In this document: positions 38,325-46,205 of the stretch, piece after piece | Numbering within the stretch: position 1 is the first letter of the stretch | Layout: each line of letters starts with the position of its first letter | NCBI GenBank assembly: GCA_030426105.1 | Contig: JAUHZI010000001.1 | Span: forward strand, 89,801 to 153,800 | DNA: 64,000 nt | From: Bacteroidia bacterium | Lineage (GTDB): Bacteria > Bacteroidota > Bacteroidia > Flavobacteriales_D > Parvicellaceae | Reading direction: 5' to 3' | The notes under the pieces: generated by a model | Told to the model about the DNA's origin: nothing | The model's input: only the letters and a program-made list of their open reading frames with translations | The model's database searches: none | Made by a program: the position numbers and the translations under genes

Positions 38325-38513
38325 ATAAAACGTGTAACTATTTTTCAAACAAGGTAATAAAAAAATAGCCTCACCCTTCTTTCTATATTAAAGATTTTAT
38401 CTCCTAACTTGCGATCAAAGCCTCCCCCTCCAATAACAATCAATAACCTTAACACCTTTCAATACTGGAAAAATTTCTCACATAAAAAACTTTATCTCCT
38501 ATGTTAAAGACAA
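38325..38513. other. Intergenic region, nothing recognised
   Basis: This is a 189-bp gap between two minus-strand genes. No clear promoter box, hairpin or small ORF was found. Confidence 0.4.
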
Positions 38514-39881
38514 TTATATCATCTCTTTCAACTCAATTTGTTTGGGTATATGTTTGTATAAACCTTTATTTTTAACGCATAATTTATTTAGGGGCTTGGA
38601 GAAGTTCTTGCTGATATCTAACACCTTTAAAAACAATCCTAAATCCGCATAATCTTTAACTAACTTCTTTATTTTCCTATCAATCACAAAATCTCCATCT
38701 GTTATTAAAATCACATAACTATTATATTGTAAGCTTGGAGGTTTATTTTTATACACGTAGTTGAATGTCTGTTCTAAAGCTTCATAAATTTGAGTACTCC
38801 CCTTAAATTCAATATCATAAACTTCTTTACTTATTATTTTCAAATCAGACGTATCAGAATATACATGTTTCACATCAGAATTAAAGCTAAAAACATTAAC
38901 AAAATCATTCTTCTTAATTAAATTATGTAAACCAAAAAACTGATCATACAAAGCTTGTTTATAGCTATTCATTGAATTTGAAGCATCAATAAGAAAGTTA
39001 TAATTACTATTGGCCTTAATAAAAGATTGATGCTCTGAAAGCTGAATTGTCTCATCATTATCACAGGCATTATCTTCATCATCTAACAGCACTACGCTCA
39101 CATCATCAATGTAATAAATAGCTGTAGGAAATAGCGTAGATGTCATCGAATAACTTAGTTTTAAAGCATTGCTCCCTACACCGATCCATGGATTCTCTTT
39201 AATAAACTTCTTCTTTTTGATTATTGCTTTTTGGTCAAAATTTCCAATAGTCAAATATTGCTCTCCTCCTTTTGCCAAATAAACACTGGATACTTCAACA
39301 TATTCATTGCCCGAGACCACAATACCAGAACTATAACTAGGAGTCCCCTCTATAAAACCTACTTCATATTCTACATGATTAGAATCTTCAATAGCTTGCA
39401 AACTTGTTTTATATTTTATTTCTTTTTCAGTAAGTAAAAAGCCTAAACTAGAAAAATAGTTACCAGAACCACTTGAAGCATAAAACTTAACACAGTATTT
39501 CTGTCCTTTTACTAGAGGTTTTGTAAGCTTTGTTCGTATATATTCTGAAAAACAATTATCTCCTTTCAACTCTGAAATTGGAAAATTGAAATAATCGGTA
39601 AGTATGGTTTTATGTTTTACTTGAGAAAAAGTAACAAGACCTATTCTCCCTTTTCCTGTTCTTGACTTTTTATGCTTACTCTCACCATTGTAAAAGTCTG
39701 CTGTGCCATCAGTTGGAACAGTCCATGCTTCTACAATTTGATCTCCATAATTTAATTGAGCATTAAATCGAGAAATTATGGTATCATCTAAAACCTCAAA
39801 ACTGGAGTTTGAAACTAGATTCTGTGAAAAGAAAACATGATTTGCAATTAAGAGTAATAATATCGTTATAACCTGATTCAT
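38514..39881 (-). CDS. Secreted protein with CBM-like and von Willebrand A domains
   Basis: The ATG at 39881 (MNQVITILLLLIANHVFFSQ) gives a clean signal peptide; the track start adds seven residues. The N-terminal half (NLVSNSSFEVLDD..., CFSEYIRTKLTKPLVKGQKYCVKFYAS) resembles the jelly-roll module found in Bacteroidetes OmpA-like proteins. The C-terminal half is a VWA domain with a MIDAS-like DASNSMNSY, then FKGSTQIYEAL and LITDGDF. VWA domains bind proteins through a metal ion. Its role is probably adhesive. It has no T9SS tail that I can recognise. Confidence 0.85.
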   Translation of the reverse strand: MNQVITILLLLIANHVFFSQNLVSNSSFEVLDDTIISRFNAQLNYGDQIVEAWTVPTDGTADFYNGESKHKKSRTGKGRIGLVTFSQVKHKTILTDYFNFPISELKGDNCFSEYIRTKLTKPLVKGQKYCVKFYASSGSGNYFSSLGFLLTEKEIKYKTSLQAIEDSNHVEYEVGFIEGTPSYSSGIVVSGNEYVEVSSVYLAKGGEQYLTIGNFDQKAIIKKKKFIKENPWIGVGSNALKLSYSMTSTLFPTAIYYIDDVSVVLLDDEDNACDNDETIQLSEHQSFIKANSNYNFLIDASNSMNSYKQALYDQFFGLHNLIKKNDFVNVFSFNSDVKHVYSDTSDLKIISKEVYDIEFKGSTQIYEALEQTFNYVYKNKPPSLQYNSYVILITDGDFVIDRKIKKLVKDYADLGLFLKVLDISKNFSKPLNKLCVKNKGLYKHIPKQIELKEMI

Positions 39882-40042
39882 ATTAAAACACCTCATTAAC
39901 AAAATCTATACCACAACATTCAGCAGCTTCAACATTATTCCATCTTTTTTAATAACAGTAAAAAGGGAATAAACTTAAAGCCCTTAACACAACAGTTTTC
40001 TAATTTTCTCGTTCAAAGAATAACAACTTTAAAATGTAGTCT

Positions 40043-40270
40043 ATGAAAAAAGTGGGATTCATTTTCGGTCTCTTACTTACGTTTTTTTTGTCCTCATGTG
40101 AAAAAAACTGCAACTGTCAACAAGTCTGGATAGATGATTGCTCACGAATCTATCAATCAGGTGATTTAGTTGAACACAATGGAAAATGTTACAAAGCATT
40201 CGCCCAAGGAAAAGCATGTATGGTTGAGCCTGGAACCACAGAAGGAGATATTTGGGAAATCTGTAACTAA
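40043..40270 (+). CDS. Small lipoprotein with chitin-binding-like motif
   Basis: The 75-aa product has a lipobox (FFLSSC) and then a short Cys-rich domain (CNCQQVW, CYKAFAQGKAC). The pattern YQSGDLVEHNGKCYKAF ... GDIWEIC resembles carbohydrate-binding module family 5/12 (YxxGDxVxYxGxxYxA ... W). That family binds chitin or similar glycans. Four or more Cys suggest disulfides. It is the smallest gene on the ORF track that I accept here. Confidence 0.7.
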   Translation: MKKVGFIFGLLLTFFLSSCEKNCNCQQVWIDDCSRIYQSGDLVEHNGKCYKAFAQGKACMVEPGTTEGDIWEICN

Positions 40271-40340
40271 TTTATAACCATCTTCAATAACTATTTATTT
40301 GGCAAAAGGACAATTATAAAGCCATTCATAAGTATAAAAA

Positions 40341-40850
40341 ATGAACTTCAGAAGAGCAGATAAGCAAGAGTTAGAAAAGCTCAGAGAGTTAGGAATAAAA
40401 TCTTGGACACCGTTTAAACAAAATTTAACCGATGACAATTGGAAGAATTTATACAAGACCATAATCGATCCAAAGTCTTATGCTAACCTTCTTAAAAAAG
40501 CTGAATGTGTTGTCTGTGAAGATGAGGATAAAAAGATAATTGGTATGGCCTTTTTGGTTCCCAATGGTAATCCCACAGAAATTTACGATGCTAATTGGTG
40601 TCATCTAAGGTTTGTCTCTGTCGACCCTAACTATAGAGGGAAAGGGATAGGAAAGAGATTAACCAAACTATGTATTGAAATTGCAATAAAAAACAATGAA
40701 CAAACTATGGCGTTACATACTTCTGAAATAATGCATAGTGCACAACATATCTATGAAAAGATAGGGTTTAAAATGCTGAGAGAAATTGAACCTAGACATG
40801 GAATTCGATACTGGTTATACACCCTCCAATTGAACAAAATTTCTGTATAA
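40341..40850 (+). CDS. GNAT-family N-acetyltransferase
   Basis: The 169-aa product has the GNAT fold: FRRADKQELEKLRELGI at the start, CEDEDKKIIGMAFLV in beta 3-4, and the acetyl-CoA-binding motif A RFVSVDPNYRGKGIGKRLT. HTSEIMHSAQHIYEKIGFKML follows at the end. It transfers an acetyl group to an unknown amine. It stands in a row of small plus-strand accessory genes. Confidence 0.92.
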   Translation: MNFRRADKQELEKLRELGIKSWTPFKQNLTDDNWKNLYKTIIDPKSYANLLKKAECVVCEDEDKKIIGMAFLVPNGNPTEIYDANWCHLRFVSVDPNYRGKGIGKRLTKLCIEIAIKNNEQTMALHTSEIMHSAQHIYEKIGFKMLREIEPRHGIRYWLYTLQLNKISV

Positions 40851-40979
40851 TTAATTATTAATTGACCTCCACTACCTCTCCTCTTTCAATTCTTGTTTAG
40901 CTTTTTTTAACGTGTTAGGCTATTCATTAAAAATCAGAAAATCGTTATATTGCTAAGGTAACAATTGAAATAACTTATC

Positions 40980-41441
40980 ATGAAGTATTTTATAACTTTA
41001 GTAATCATAGTTTCTTACCTCAGCGGAAGAGCTCAAAAATCGGAAAAAGAAAATGTAAAAAAGACCATCGATACTTTTTTTCTTCATTTTCATAATCAGG
41101 ACACCACAACATTACGCTCTCTTTTTCATTCTGACAACAAAATGCAGACTATCGGGATAGACAAAAGTGGAAATCCTAGAATCAAAACTGAAAATGTCGG
41201 CGACTTCTTAAAAAGTCTTATCAGCATTCCTGATTCTATTATGATTGAAGAACGACTCATCGATTATAAAATCATGACAGATGGTCCAATGGCAACAGCA
41301 TGGACTGCTTATGAGTTTTACGTAAACGGCAAATTTAGCCATTGTGGAGTAAATAATTTTCAACTTTTCAAAGACACTGAAAAAGGGTGGTTAATTACTT
41401 ATTTAGTAGATACCAGAAGAAGAAAAAATTGTAAGGAGTAA
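40980..41441 (+). CDS. Secreted SnoaL/NTF2-like protein
   Basis: The 153-aa product has a signal peptide (YFITLVIIVSYLSGRAQ). An NTF2-like cone fold follows: VKKTIDTFFLHFHNQDTTTLRSLFHSD, IMTDGPMATAWTAYEFYVNG and FQLFKDTEKGWLITYLVDT. This resembles the DUF4440/SnoaL-like proteins common in Bacteroidetes. Catalysis is not evident. It ends in a basic tail (RRRKNCKE). Confidence 0.8.
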   Translation: MKYFITLVIIVSYLSGRAQKSEKENVKKTIDTFFLHFHNQDTTTLRSLFHSDNKMQTIGIDKSGNPRIKTENVGDFLKSLISIPDSIMIEERLIDYKIMTDGPMATAWTAYEFYVNGKFSHCGVNNFQLFKDTEKGWLITYLVDTRRRKNCKE

Positions 41442-41503
41442 AACAGGCCTTACATTAACCTCTTTAAACATTCAATGAAACCCTATATGTTTTTCTTCCT
41501 TAG

Positions 41504-42286
41504 CTACATTGAATAATTAATCAGTTTATCTGACAATATTGTTCCAGCTATAAAAAAATATACAAACAATAAATAACGTAACCTCAAACTTGCAGCCTTA
41601 AAATATTCAGTTGTCTTAACTCCTGTCAAATTATAAGGCAAGACTTTAGATGTTTTAGCTTTTTCAACAAAAGCATAATCAAATACAAAAGCAAAAAAGA
41701 CCACGAATAGTTTAATAATATAAAATACAACACTATCAATATATAATACTAAAGAATTATCATCGCTCCTTTCTGCTATAGTAAACACTAAATAAAAAAT
41801 AGTACATAGCATTAATATGAACATTAAATTCGTAAATAATTTGACGATAATTTTGACTATCCTCTTGTTCTCTATAAAGAGAAAAGAAACTCGAATTAGT
41901 TGAGCAGCAAACATTAGCACAACTAAATTCAATACCTCAAAGTAATAATCAGCATTAAACATATCAATATCCCATCTAATATTGATGCAAATAATTATAG
42001 CAACTATTGCTAAAAATCGAATTATAAAAGTAACTACATCAATAGGCTTAGGTAATTTATCCAATTGATTCCCTAACAACATTAAAACAATAAAAACTAA
42101 AACAACTTTATACCTATCCACATTCGCCACCTTTTGTAATATCTGATGATCATCAATAAACAAGTAGACCTGTGGAGCAATATAAACTATCAATACCCAT
42201 GAGAGTATTGTAATTAAGTATGTTAGTCCTAGAAATCTAATTTTATTACTTAACAATTCTGTGCTTTTTTCACTATCTTTAGTCAT
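41504..42286 (-). CDS. Multi-spanning membrane protein, unknown
   Basis: The 260-aa product has about six transmembrane segments (for example FLGLTYLITILSWVLIVYIA, VVLVFIVLMLLG and LVLMFAAQLIRVSFLF) with short charged loops and no recognised domain. It is the only minus-strand gene in this part of the accessory zone. No function is assigned. Confidence 0.7.
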   Translation of the reverse strand: MTKDSEKSTELLSNKIRFLGLTYLITILSWVLIVYIAPQVYLFIDDHQILQKVANVDRYKVVLVFIVLMLLGNQLDKLPKPIDVVTFIIRFLAIVAIIICINIRWDIDMFNADYYFEVLNLVVLMFAAQLIRVSFLFIENKRIVKIIVKLFTNLMFILMLCTIFYLVFTIAERSDDNSLVLYIDSVVFYIIKLFVVFFAFVFDYAFVEKAKTSKVLPYNLTGVKTTEYFKAASLRLRYLLFVYFFIAGTILSDKLINYSM

Positions 42287-42354
42287 GAAACAACTTTTTA
42301 GTAAATTTATAACTTATTATTAAAATATATAACCCCCTATTTTTAATCCTATCT

Positions 42355-42477
42355 ATGAAGGGCATTATTTTAATAACACTTTTAGTTGTTTTCAACTTCA
42401 TTTTTCTATCTACGCATAAAAATGAAGTGGTTCAATTGAGTTTAATGATAAACAAGTCAAGAGTTAATAAACATTAA
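42355..42477 (+). CDS. Small membrane peptide (40 aa), below track cutoff
   Basis: An ATG at 42355 opens a 40-codon frame: a hydrophobic segment (GIILITLLVVFNFIFLS) and a short polar tail (THKNEVVQLSLMINK). It stops 8 bp before the ATG of the next gene, a spacing typical of an operon. The composition (one helix, basic tail) looks like a real single-span or signal-anchored peptide, but at this length chance cannot be excluded. Confidence 0.45.
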   Translation: MKGIILITLLVVFNFIFLSTHKNEVVQLSLMINKSRVNKH

Positions 42478-42485
42478 AGAAATCT

Positions 42486-43208
42486 ATGAAATACATCTCA
42501 ACATTTTGGATTTTAGGACTATTCAGCATTTCTTGTTTTACTCAGAACAACTCCAAAATAACATTAACTAAAACAGATTCCATAGTCACAAAAAATGGTG
42601 AATATATGTTGACTTTTGAGGAAATCGATTCTCTTGACTTCTTCTCCACCAAAACTAAAAGTGACTATAAAAATGACGTTTTTTTAACAATCACTGACTT
42701 CAACGAAGCTAAAAGGCAGCTTAAAAACATCGCTGAGTTTGATGAAAAAGATCTAGAGTATCCTATTGTTTTAAAATTACATGATAGAGAAAATAAGGCC
42801 ATTAAAATAGACGACTATTATGCTTTCGTTGCATATTTCCCAGAAGAAGATATTTTACTTTGTGAAGGAGGACATTCAATAGATGCTAGTTTTAACTTAA
42901 AAAATGGCGAGGGGACTGAATTGACGGGCAACCCTGACATCATTAGGTCCTCATTAAATAAAAAGTATAGATTAAACGGTCACTTTGGAGGACAGCAGTG
43001 CTATTCCTATTTTATTCAAAGGCGTTTTAAAGAAAGCTTTAAAAAAGTGATTCAGCTAGATGAAGAATTTGAAAAAGCAACAAACACATCGCTTTGTGTG
43101 ATTGGTGATGCTTTTTGGGTTAATGATAATATTTTATACTTAACAGAGGATTCTAATTTTGGCGTGGACACTAAATATTTCAAAGTCGAAATTATAGCAA
43201 CGCAATGA
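42486..43208 (+). CDS. Secreted protein of unknown function
   Basis: The 240-aa product has a signal peptide (TFWILGLFSISCFTQ) whose Cys could also be lipidated. It has a mixed alpha/beta body (EEDILLCEGGHSIDASFNLKNGEG, CVIGDAFWVNDNILYLTEDSNFG). No family is recognised. The small 42355 peptide gene precedes it by 8 bp, and a copy of the conserved intergenic element follows. Confidence 0.7.
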   Translation: MKYISTFWILGLFSISCFTQNNSKITLTKTDSIVTKNGEYMLTFEEIDSLDFFSTKTKSDYKNDVFLTITDFNEAKRQLKNIAEFDEKDLEYPIVLKLHDRENKAIKIDDYYAFVAYFPEEDILLCEGGHSIDASFNLKNGEGTELTGNPDIIRSSLNKKYRLNGHFGGQQCYSYFIQRRFKESFKKVIQLDEEFEKATNTSLCVIGDAFWVNDNILYLTEDSNFGVDTKYFKVEIIATQ

Positions 43209-43231
43209 GCCACTGCTAGCTCCTTACTTTG

Positions 43232-43290
43232 CTTCTAAGACTAATTATTGATTGTTTTTTTACTAAATTTGGCTTATATACTTGTTGTAC
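43232..43290 (+). repeat. Conserved intergenic element, copy A
   Basis: The element reads TTCTAAG, 14 bases, GTTTTTTT, then ACTAAATTTGGCTTATAT and TTGTTGTAC. It shares order, spacing and most bases with copies at 43631, 45708 and 46121. Each lies between a stop and the next small plus-strand gene, so it is either a shared promoter/leader or a recombination site. Confidence 0.6.
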
Positions 43291-43324
43291 AGCAATATTA
43301 TAAAAGGAAAGCACACACCTAACA

Positions 43325-43627
43325 ATGACTAAAAAATCATATAGAATTGAAGAAATATTTCAATTGGAAGGAGGTGACATTGTCATTGGTTTAGTTGCAT
43401 CAAATGCAATTGAAAGAGATGAATGGCAAAAAAGGTCTATCAAAGGTTTAAAATCTGATTTCGAAAACAGGAGTTTCCAAGTAATTAACCATGACTTTAA
43501 ATCCTCAATTTTAGCCGTTGACATCGTTAGTTCAATTGCGGATTTCAAGAACGTTTTTCTTCGGGTTAAAAACTCCGATAAAGCTCTAAAACTTAAGTTA
43601 AAGGACGAAATAGAGATTATTCAATAA
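43325..43627 (+). CDS. Small cytoplasmic protein, unknown
   Basis: The 100-aa product has no signal peptide. Strands such as GGDIVIGLVASN and NVFLRVKNSDKALKLKLKDEIEII suggest a small beta-barrel of the kind seen in domain II of translation factors, a loose resemblance only. It lies between copies A and B of the conserved intergenic element, which makes it look like a single-gene cassette. Confidence 0.6.
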   Translation: MTKKSYRIEEIFQLEGGDIVIGLVASNAIERDEWQKRSIKGLKSDFENRSFQVINHDFKSSILAVDIVSSIADFKNVFLRVKNSDKALKLKLKDEIEIIQ

Positions 43628-43630
43628 CAC

Positions 43631-43686
43631 TTTCTAAGTAGCGTAATCTATCGTTTTTTATTAACTTTAGCTCATGTAGTTACACT
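43631..43686 (+). repeat. Conserved intergenic element, copy B
   Basis: TTTCTAAG, 14 bases, GTTTTTTATTAACTTTAGC, then TCATGTAGTTACAC. This is the most diverged of the four copies at its 3' end, but the TTTCTAAG-to-GTTTTTT spacing is the same as in copies A and C. Confidence 0.55.
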
Positions 43687-43711
43687 ATCTAATTTCAACC
43701 TCTGAGCTATA

Positions 43712-44041
43712 ATGAATAATTATAAAAAATATACAAGAACAATTCTTGAGAACGCGATAGCTGAGGAGCGTAAATTAATGCTTACTTCCCTTGAAATAGA
43801 TTTAGTCAATAGATTGAATTCATATAGCGATTGGAATAAATACTGGAAAGAAGTAGATAGCATAATAGAAGAACTAAAACAAGTTGGTCATGACTTGTGG
43901 AGTCATGACTATAATGGAGAAAGTAAACACCTATGGGGATGGAATTATATGAAAATGGAAACTGCTGGTTTCTTACAAATACAATTTGATTTTAACGGAA
44001 CCGTAAACGTATTTTGGAGAGAGAATTTACAATTAAAATGA
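43712..44041 (+). CDS. Small protein coupled to a GNAT gene, unknown
   Basis: The 109-aa product is cytoplasmic, helical and charged at first (ILENAIAEERKLMLTSLEIDLV), then Trp-rich (SHDYNGESKHLWGWNYMK, NVFWRENLQLK). The stop overlaps the GNAT start as ATGA, so the two are translationally coupled and may form a pair. The shape recalls small immunity proteins, but no family is recognised. Confidence 0.65.
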   Translation: MNNYKKYTRTILENAIAEERKLMLTSLEIDLVNRLNSYSDWNKYWKEVDSIIEELKQVGHDLWSHDYNGESKHLWGWNYMKMETAGFLQIQFDFNGTVNVFWRENLQLK

Positions 44042-44505
44042 ACATCAGAAGATATCAAAAAGAAGACCATGTAGCTTGCATGGAAATAATGAAGAGTAAT
44101 ACTCCTAAGTTTTTCGCTATGGACGAGGTTACTCTTTTTAAAGAATGGTTAGTTGCACAAGAAAAAGGAACATTGGCTTATTCTGTTTCCGAAAAAGAAT
44201 ATTATTTCGTACTAGAGGACAACAATAACATTCTTGGTTGTGCTGGATATTTATTAGTAGATAACACAAACGAAATTTACCTTTCATGGGGAATGGTAGA
44301 TCATCGATTCCAAAAATTGGGTTATGGTAAAAAGTTACTTGAATATAGAATCAAATCTATTTCCCAAAACTTCCCTGACAAGAAAATAACTTTGGCAACA
44401 ACACAAAACATAGCTCCCTTTTTCGAAAAATATGGTTTTAAAACAACCAACATAAAGCCTAAGTTTTACTCTGAATCTTTGGATCGATATGAAATGGAGA
44501 GGTAA
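44038..44505 (+). CDS. GNAT-family N-acetyltransferase
   Basis: The track ORF begins at 44014, but the ATG at 44038 (MNIRRYQKEDHVACMEIM) fits the GNAT N-terminus and overlaps the preceding stop as ATGA. The 155-aa product has EDNNNILGCAGYLL, motif A WGMVDHRFQKLGYGKKLLEYRI and a C-terminal APFFEKYGFKTTNI. The acceptor substrate is unknown. Coupling to the upstream small gene suggests co-function. Confidence 0.9.
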   Translation: MNIRRYQKEDHVACMEIMKSNTPKFFAMDEVTLFKEWLVAQEKGTLAYSVSEKEYYFVLEDNNNILGCAGYLLVDNTNEIYLSWGMVDHRFQKLGYGKKLLEYRIKSISQNFPDKKITLATTQNIAPFFEKYGFKTTNIKPKFYSESLDRYEMER

Positions 44506-44578
44506 CAGGTTTTAGTAAAATAGTTTTTCCATAAACAAAAACGATCTCAAACCTTTCAAAAGTGAATAAAAATATACT

Positions 44579-45049
44579 ATGTACATATTAAAATCAAGGA
44601 CTCCAATGGAGTCAAAGAGGACAAACCTTGGAAGCTTTTTAGTTGTTATCTCTGTTTTTACTATAATAGCAGCTCCACTATTTTGGGGTTTGAGTATGCT
44701 TATCATAGGAGTAGTTTTAGTTTCTTTACAAGACAAAACGAAAGTAGATTTTGAAAAGGGAAGCGCTACTAAATATTATTCGGTTCTAAAAATCCCTATA
44801 CCTTTTTTTAAAACCAGCACTGATTTAAACAACTTTAATCAAGCTTATTTATATCAAATTAGTGAGAAAGGAACAATACAAACAAAAGTTCAAACTCTAG
44901 CATACCAAAACAAAGAGTATTGGATAAAACTAAAAGGAAAAACTGAATATCAAGTTGGATATAGCACCTATAACTACAACATAAAGGACTCAATTCAAGC
45001 TAAACTTGTAAAAAATAAAATTGAAAGAGAGCAGCGATTAAAAAAATAA
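44579..45049 (+). CDS. Membrane-anchored protein, unknown
   Basis: The 156-aa product has a hydrophobic hairpin near the N-terminus (FLVVISVFTIIAAPLFWGLSMLIIGVVLV). A soluble domain follows (FEKGSATKYYSVLKIPIPFFK, IQTKVQTLAYQNKEYWIKLKGK) and a basic helical end. No family is assigned. An internal ATG (MESKRTNLG) could be the real start because the first residues look like leader sequence. Confidence 0.6.
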   Translation: MYILKSRTPMESKRTNLGSFLVVISVFTIIAAPLFWGLSMLIIGVVLVSLQDKTKVDFEKGSATKYYSVLKIPIPFFKTSTDLNNFNQAYLYQISEKGTIQTKVQTLAYQNKEYWIKLKGKTEYQVGYSTYNYNIKDSIQAKLVKNKIEREQRLKK

Positions 45050-45174
45050 ACTTTTCCTAACTCCGCTAATCCACAACTAATAACACCTTCGCAAACCGAT
45101 ACTTTAATCCCCGCCTTATAAGCAACCTAAACACTGACTTCCTTATTTCAAGTTTTGTCTTAGCAACAAAAAAA

Positions 45175-45225
45175 TAGTACACTTGTACTACAACGTGCTT
45201 TAATTAGTATATTTGTACTAATTAA
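45175..45225 (+). promoter_or_regulatory. Twin operator palindromes on a promoter
   Basis: Two related palindromes lie 30 bp apart, start to start: TAGTACACTTGTACTA (45175-45190) and TAGTATATTTGTACTA (45205-45220). The second is extended to a 10-bp inverted repeat (45200-45225). The second contains the -7 box TATATTTG. The TTG in the first lies 22 bp upstream of it, close to the -33 position. The gene starts at 45239. A dimeric repressor covering both promoter elements is a strong inference. No regulator gene is adjacent. Confidence 0.75.
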
Positions 45226-45238
45226 ACAAAAAACAGAG

Positions 45239-45661
45239 ATGAATTTAAAGACAAAAAGTTTTAACATTGCTAGTTGGAGTCTTGCTTTTGGTGGTTTATT
45301 CCATTCATTTTCAGATTTACTATCTCCAAAAACTACTGAAAGGATAGAAATCATGAACCAAATGAAAGCACTAACAAGCCATATCTTGGATACAGAATTT
45401 AATATGCTATCATTTTTTCAAGGTTTTAGTTTAATGATGGGGCTTTTAACATTTGCATATGGAACTATAAACGTGATGTTACTAAAATCTTATAAGGATA
45501 TAGAAATACCTAACAACATACTGATTTTAAACACACTTGTAACACTGGTTTGTTTAATATTATCTATTCAATACTTTTTTATTATACCGATAGTATTAAC
45601 TGGAATCCCATTTCTTGGATATTTAACCGCACTAATAGCAAAAAAAAGATCTAAAACTTAA
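45239..45661 (+). CDS. Small four-helix membrane protein
   Basis: The 140-aa product has about four transmembrane segments (SLAFGGLFHSFSDLL, SLMMGLLTFAYGTINVMLL, ILILNTLVTLVCLILSIQYFF and a last one at TGIPFLGYLTALI). It resembles small LIC_13387-type membrane proteins in layout; this is a weak match. Its promoter carries two operator palindromes, so expression is probably tightly repressed and inducible. Confidence 0.7.
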   Translation: MNLKTKSFNIASWSLAFGGLFHSFSDLLSPKTTERIEIMNQMKALTSHILDTEFNMLSFFQGFSLMMGLLTFAYGTINVMLLKSYKDIEIPNNILILNTLVTLVCLILSIQYFFIIPIVLTGIPFLGYLTALIAKKRSKT

Positions 45662-45707
45662 ACAAGCCCAGAAAGATTCCTCAAAAATAAAAAATACTCA
45701 ATGGCTC

Positions 45708-45766
45708 TTTTTAAGAAGGTCTATCTCTAGTTTTTTAGTAACTTTCGTTTGCACAATAATTGTAAC
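45708..45766 (+). repeat. Conserved intergenic element, copy C
   Basis: TTTTTAAGAAGG, then CTAGTTTTTTAGTAACTTTC, GTTTGCACAATAATTGTAAC. Element order and the 14-base spacing from AAG to GTTTTTT match copies A and B. It ends 14 bp before the ATG at 45781. Confidence 0.6.
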
Positions 45767-45780
45767 ACCCTGAGAAAAAG

Positions 45781-46104
45781 ATGAAAATATTACTTTACGT
45801 TTTTATATGGTTATTAACAATATCATCCTGTTCTCGATCAGTGTTCGTTGGGCCATATAGAGAAAGAACATCTAATTGTGGAAAGTTGGTTTTAAAGCCA
45901 TCAGGCACAGCAATTTTAACTAAGTGCGGGGATATAATGTGGAAAGAAGAAGGTAGTTGGGTTAGAAAAGGAGATACGATAAAGGTATTCTTCAGAAATC
46001 AATGGGACAATAAGGAGTTTCTCCTAAAAAAGAGAAAACTTTTACGAATTTCACAAGATGGCACCATTACCAAACCTAGAAACAAAGTGCTAATCGAAAA
46101 ATAA
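45781..46104 (+). CDS. Small lipoprotein, unknown
   Basis: The 107-aa product has a lipobox (LLTISSC, Cys about residue 17) and a compact beta-rich domain (CGKLVLKPSGTAILTKCG, GSWVRKGDTIKVFF). Many short Bacteroidetes lipoproteins share this look of a Lys-rich beta sandwich with a Trp. Two internal Cys may form a disulfide. It lies between intergenic-element copies C and D. Confidence 0.7.
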   Translation: MKILLYVFIWLLTISSCSRSVFVGPYRERTSNCGKLVLKPSGTAILTKCGDIMWKEEGSWVRKGDTIKVFFRNQWDNKEFLLKKRKLLRISQDGTITKPRNKVLIEK

Positions 46105-46120
46105 GGCTTTGAATAACTCA

Positions 46121-46179
46121 TTTCTAAGAAGGTTATCAATAGTTTTTTTAATAAATTGCGTTTATATAATAGTTGTAGG
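46121..46179 (+). repeat. Conserved intergenic element, copy D
   Basis: TTTCTAAGAAGG, then ATAGTTTTTTTAATAAATTGC, GTTTATATAATAGTTGTAGG. It is closest to copy C in its first half and copy A in its second half. It ends about 26 bp before the nitrilase ATG. Confidence 0.6.
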
Positions 46180-46205
46180 TAATTAAAACAAACTGCATTT
46201 ATAAA

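Noticed and set aside
40911-40921. GTTAGGC, a possible integron attC core
   Set aside because: Only this half-site is present; there is no matching partner, no attC-like hairpin and no integrase beside it.
44512-44736. 74-aa minus-strand ORF opposite the 44579 gene
   Set aside because: It overlaps a better plus-strand membrane-protein frame and shows no features of its own.
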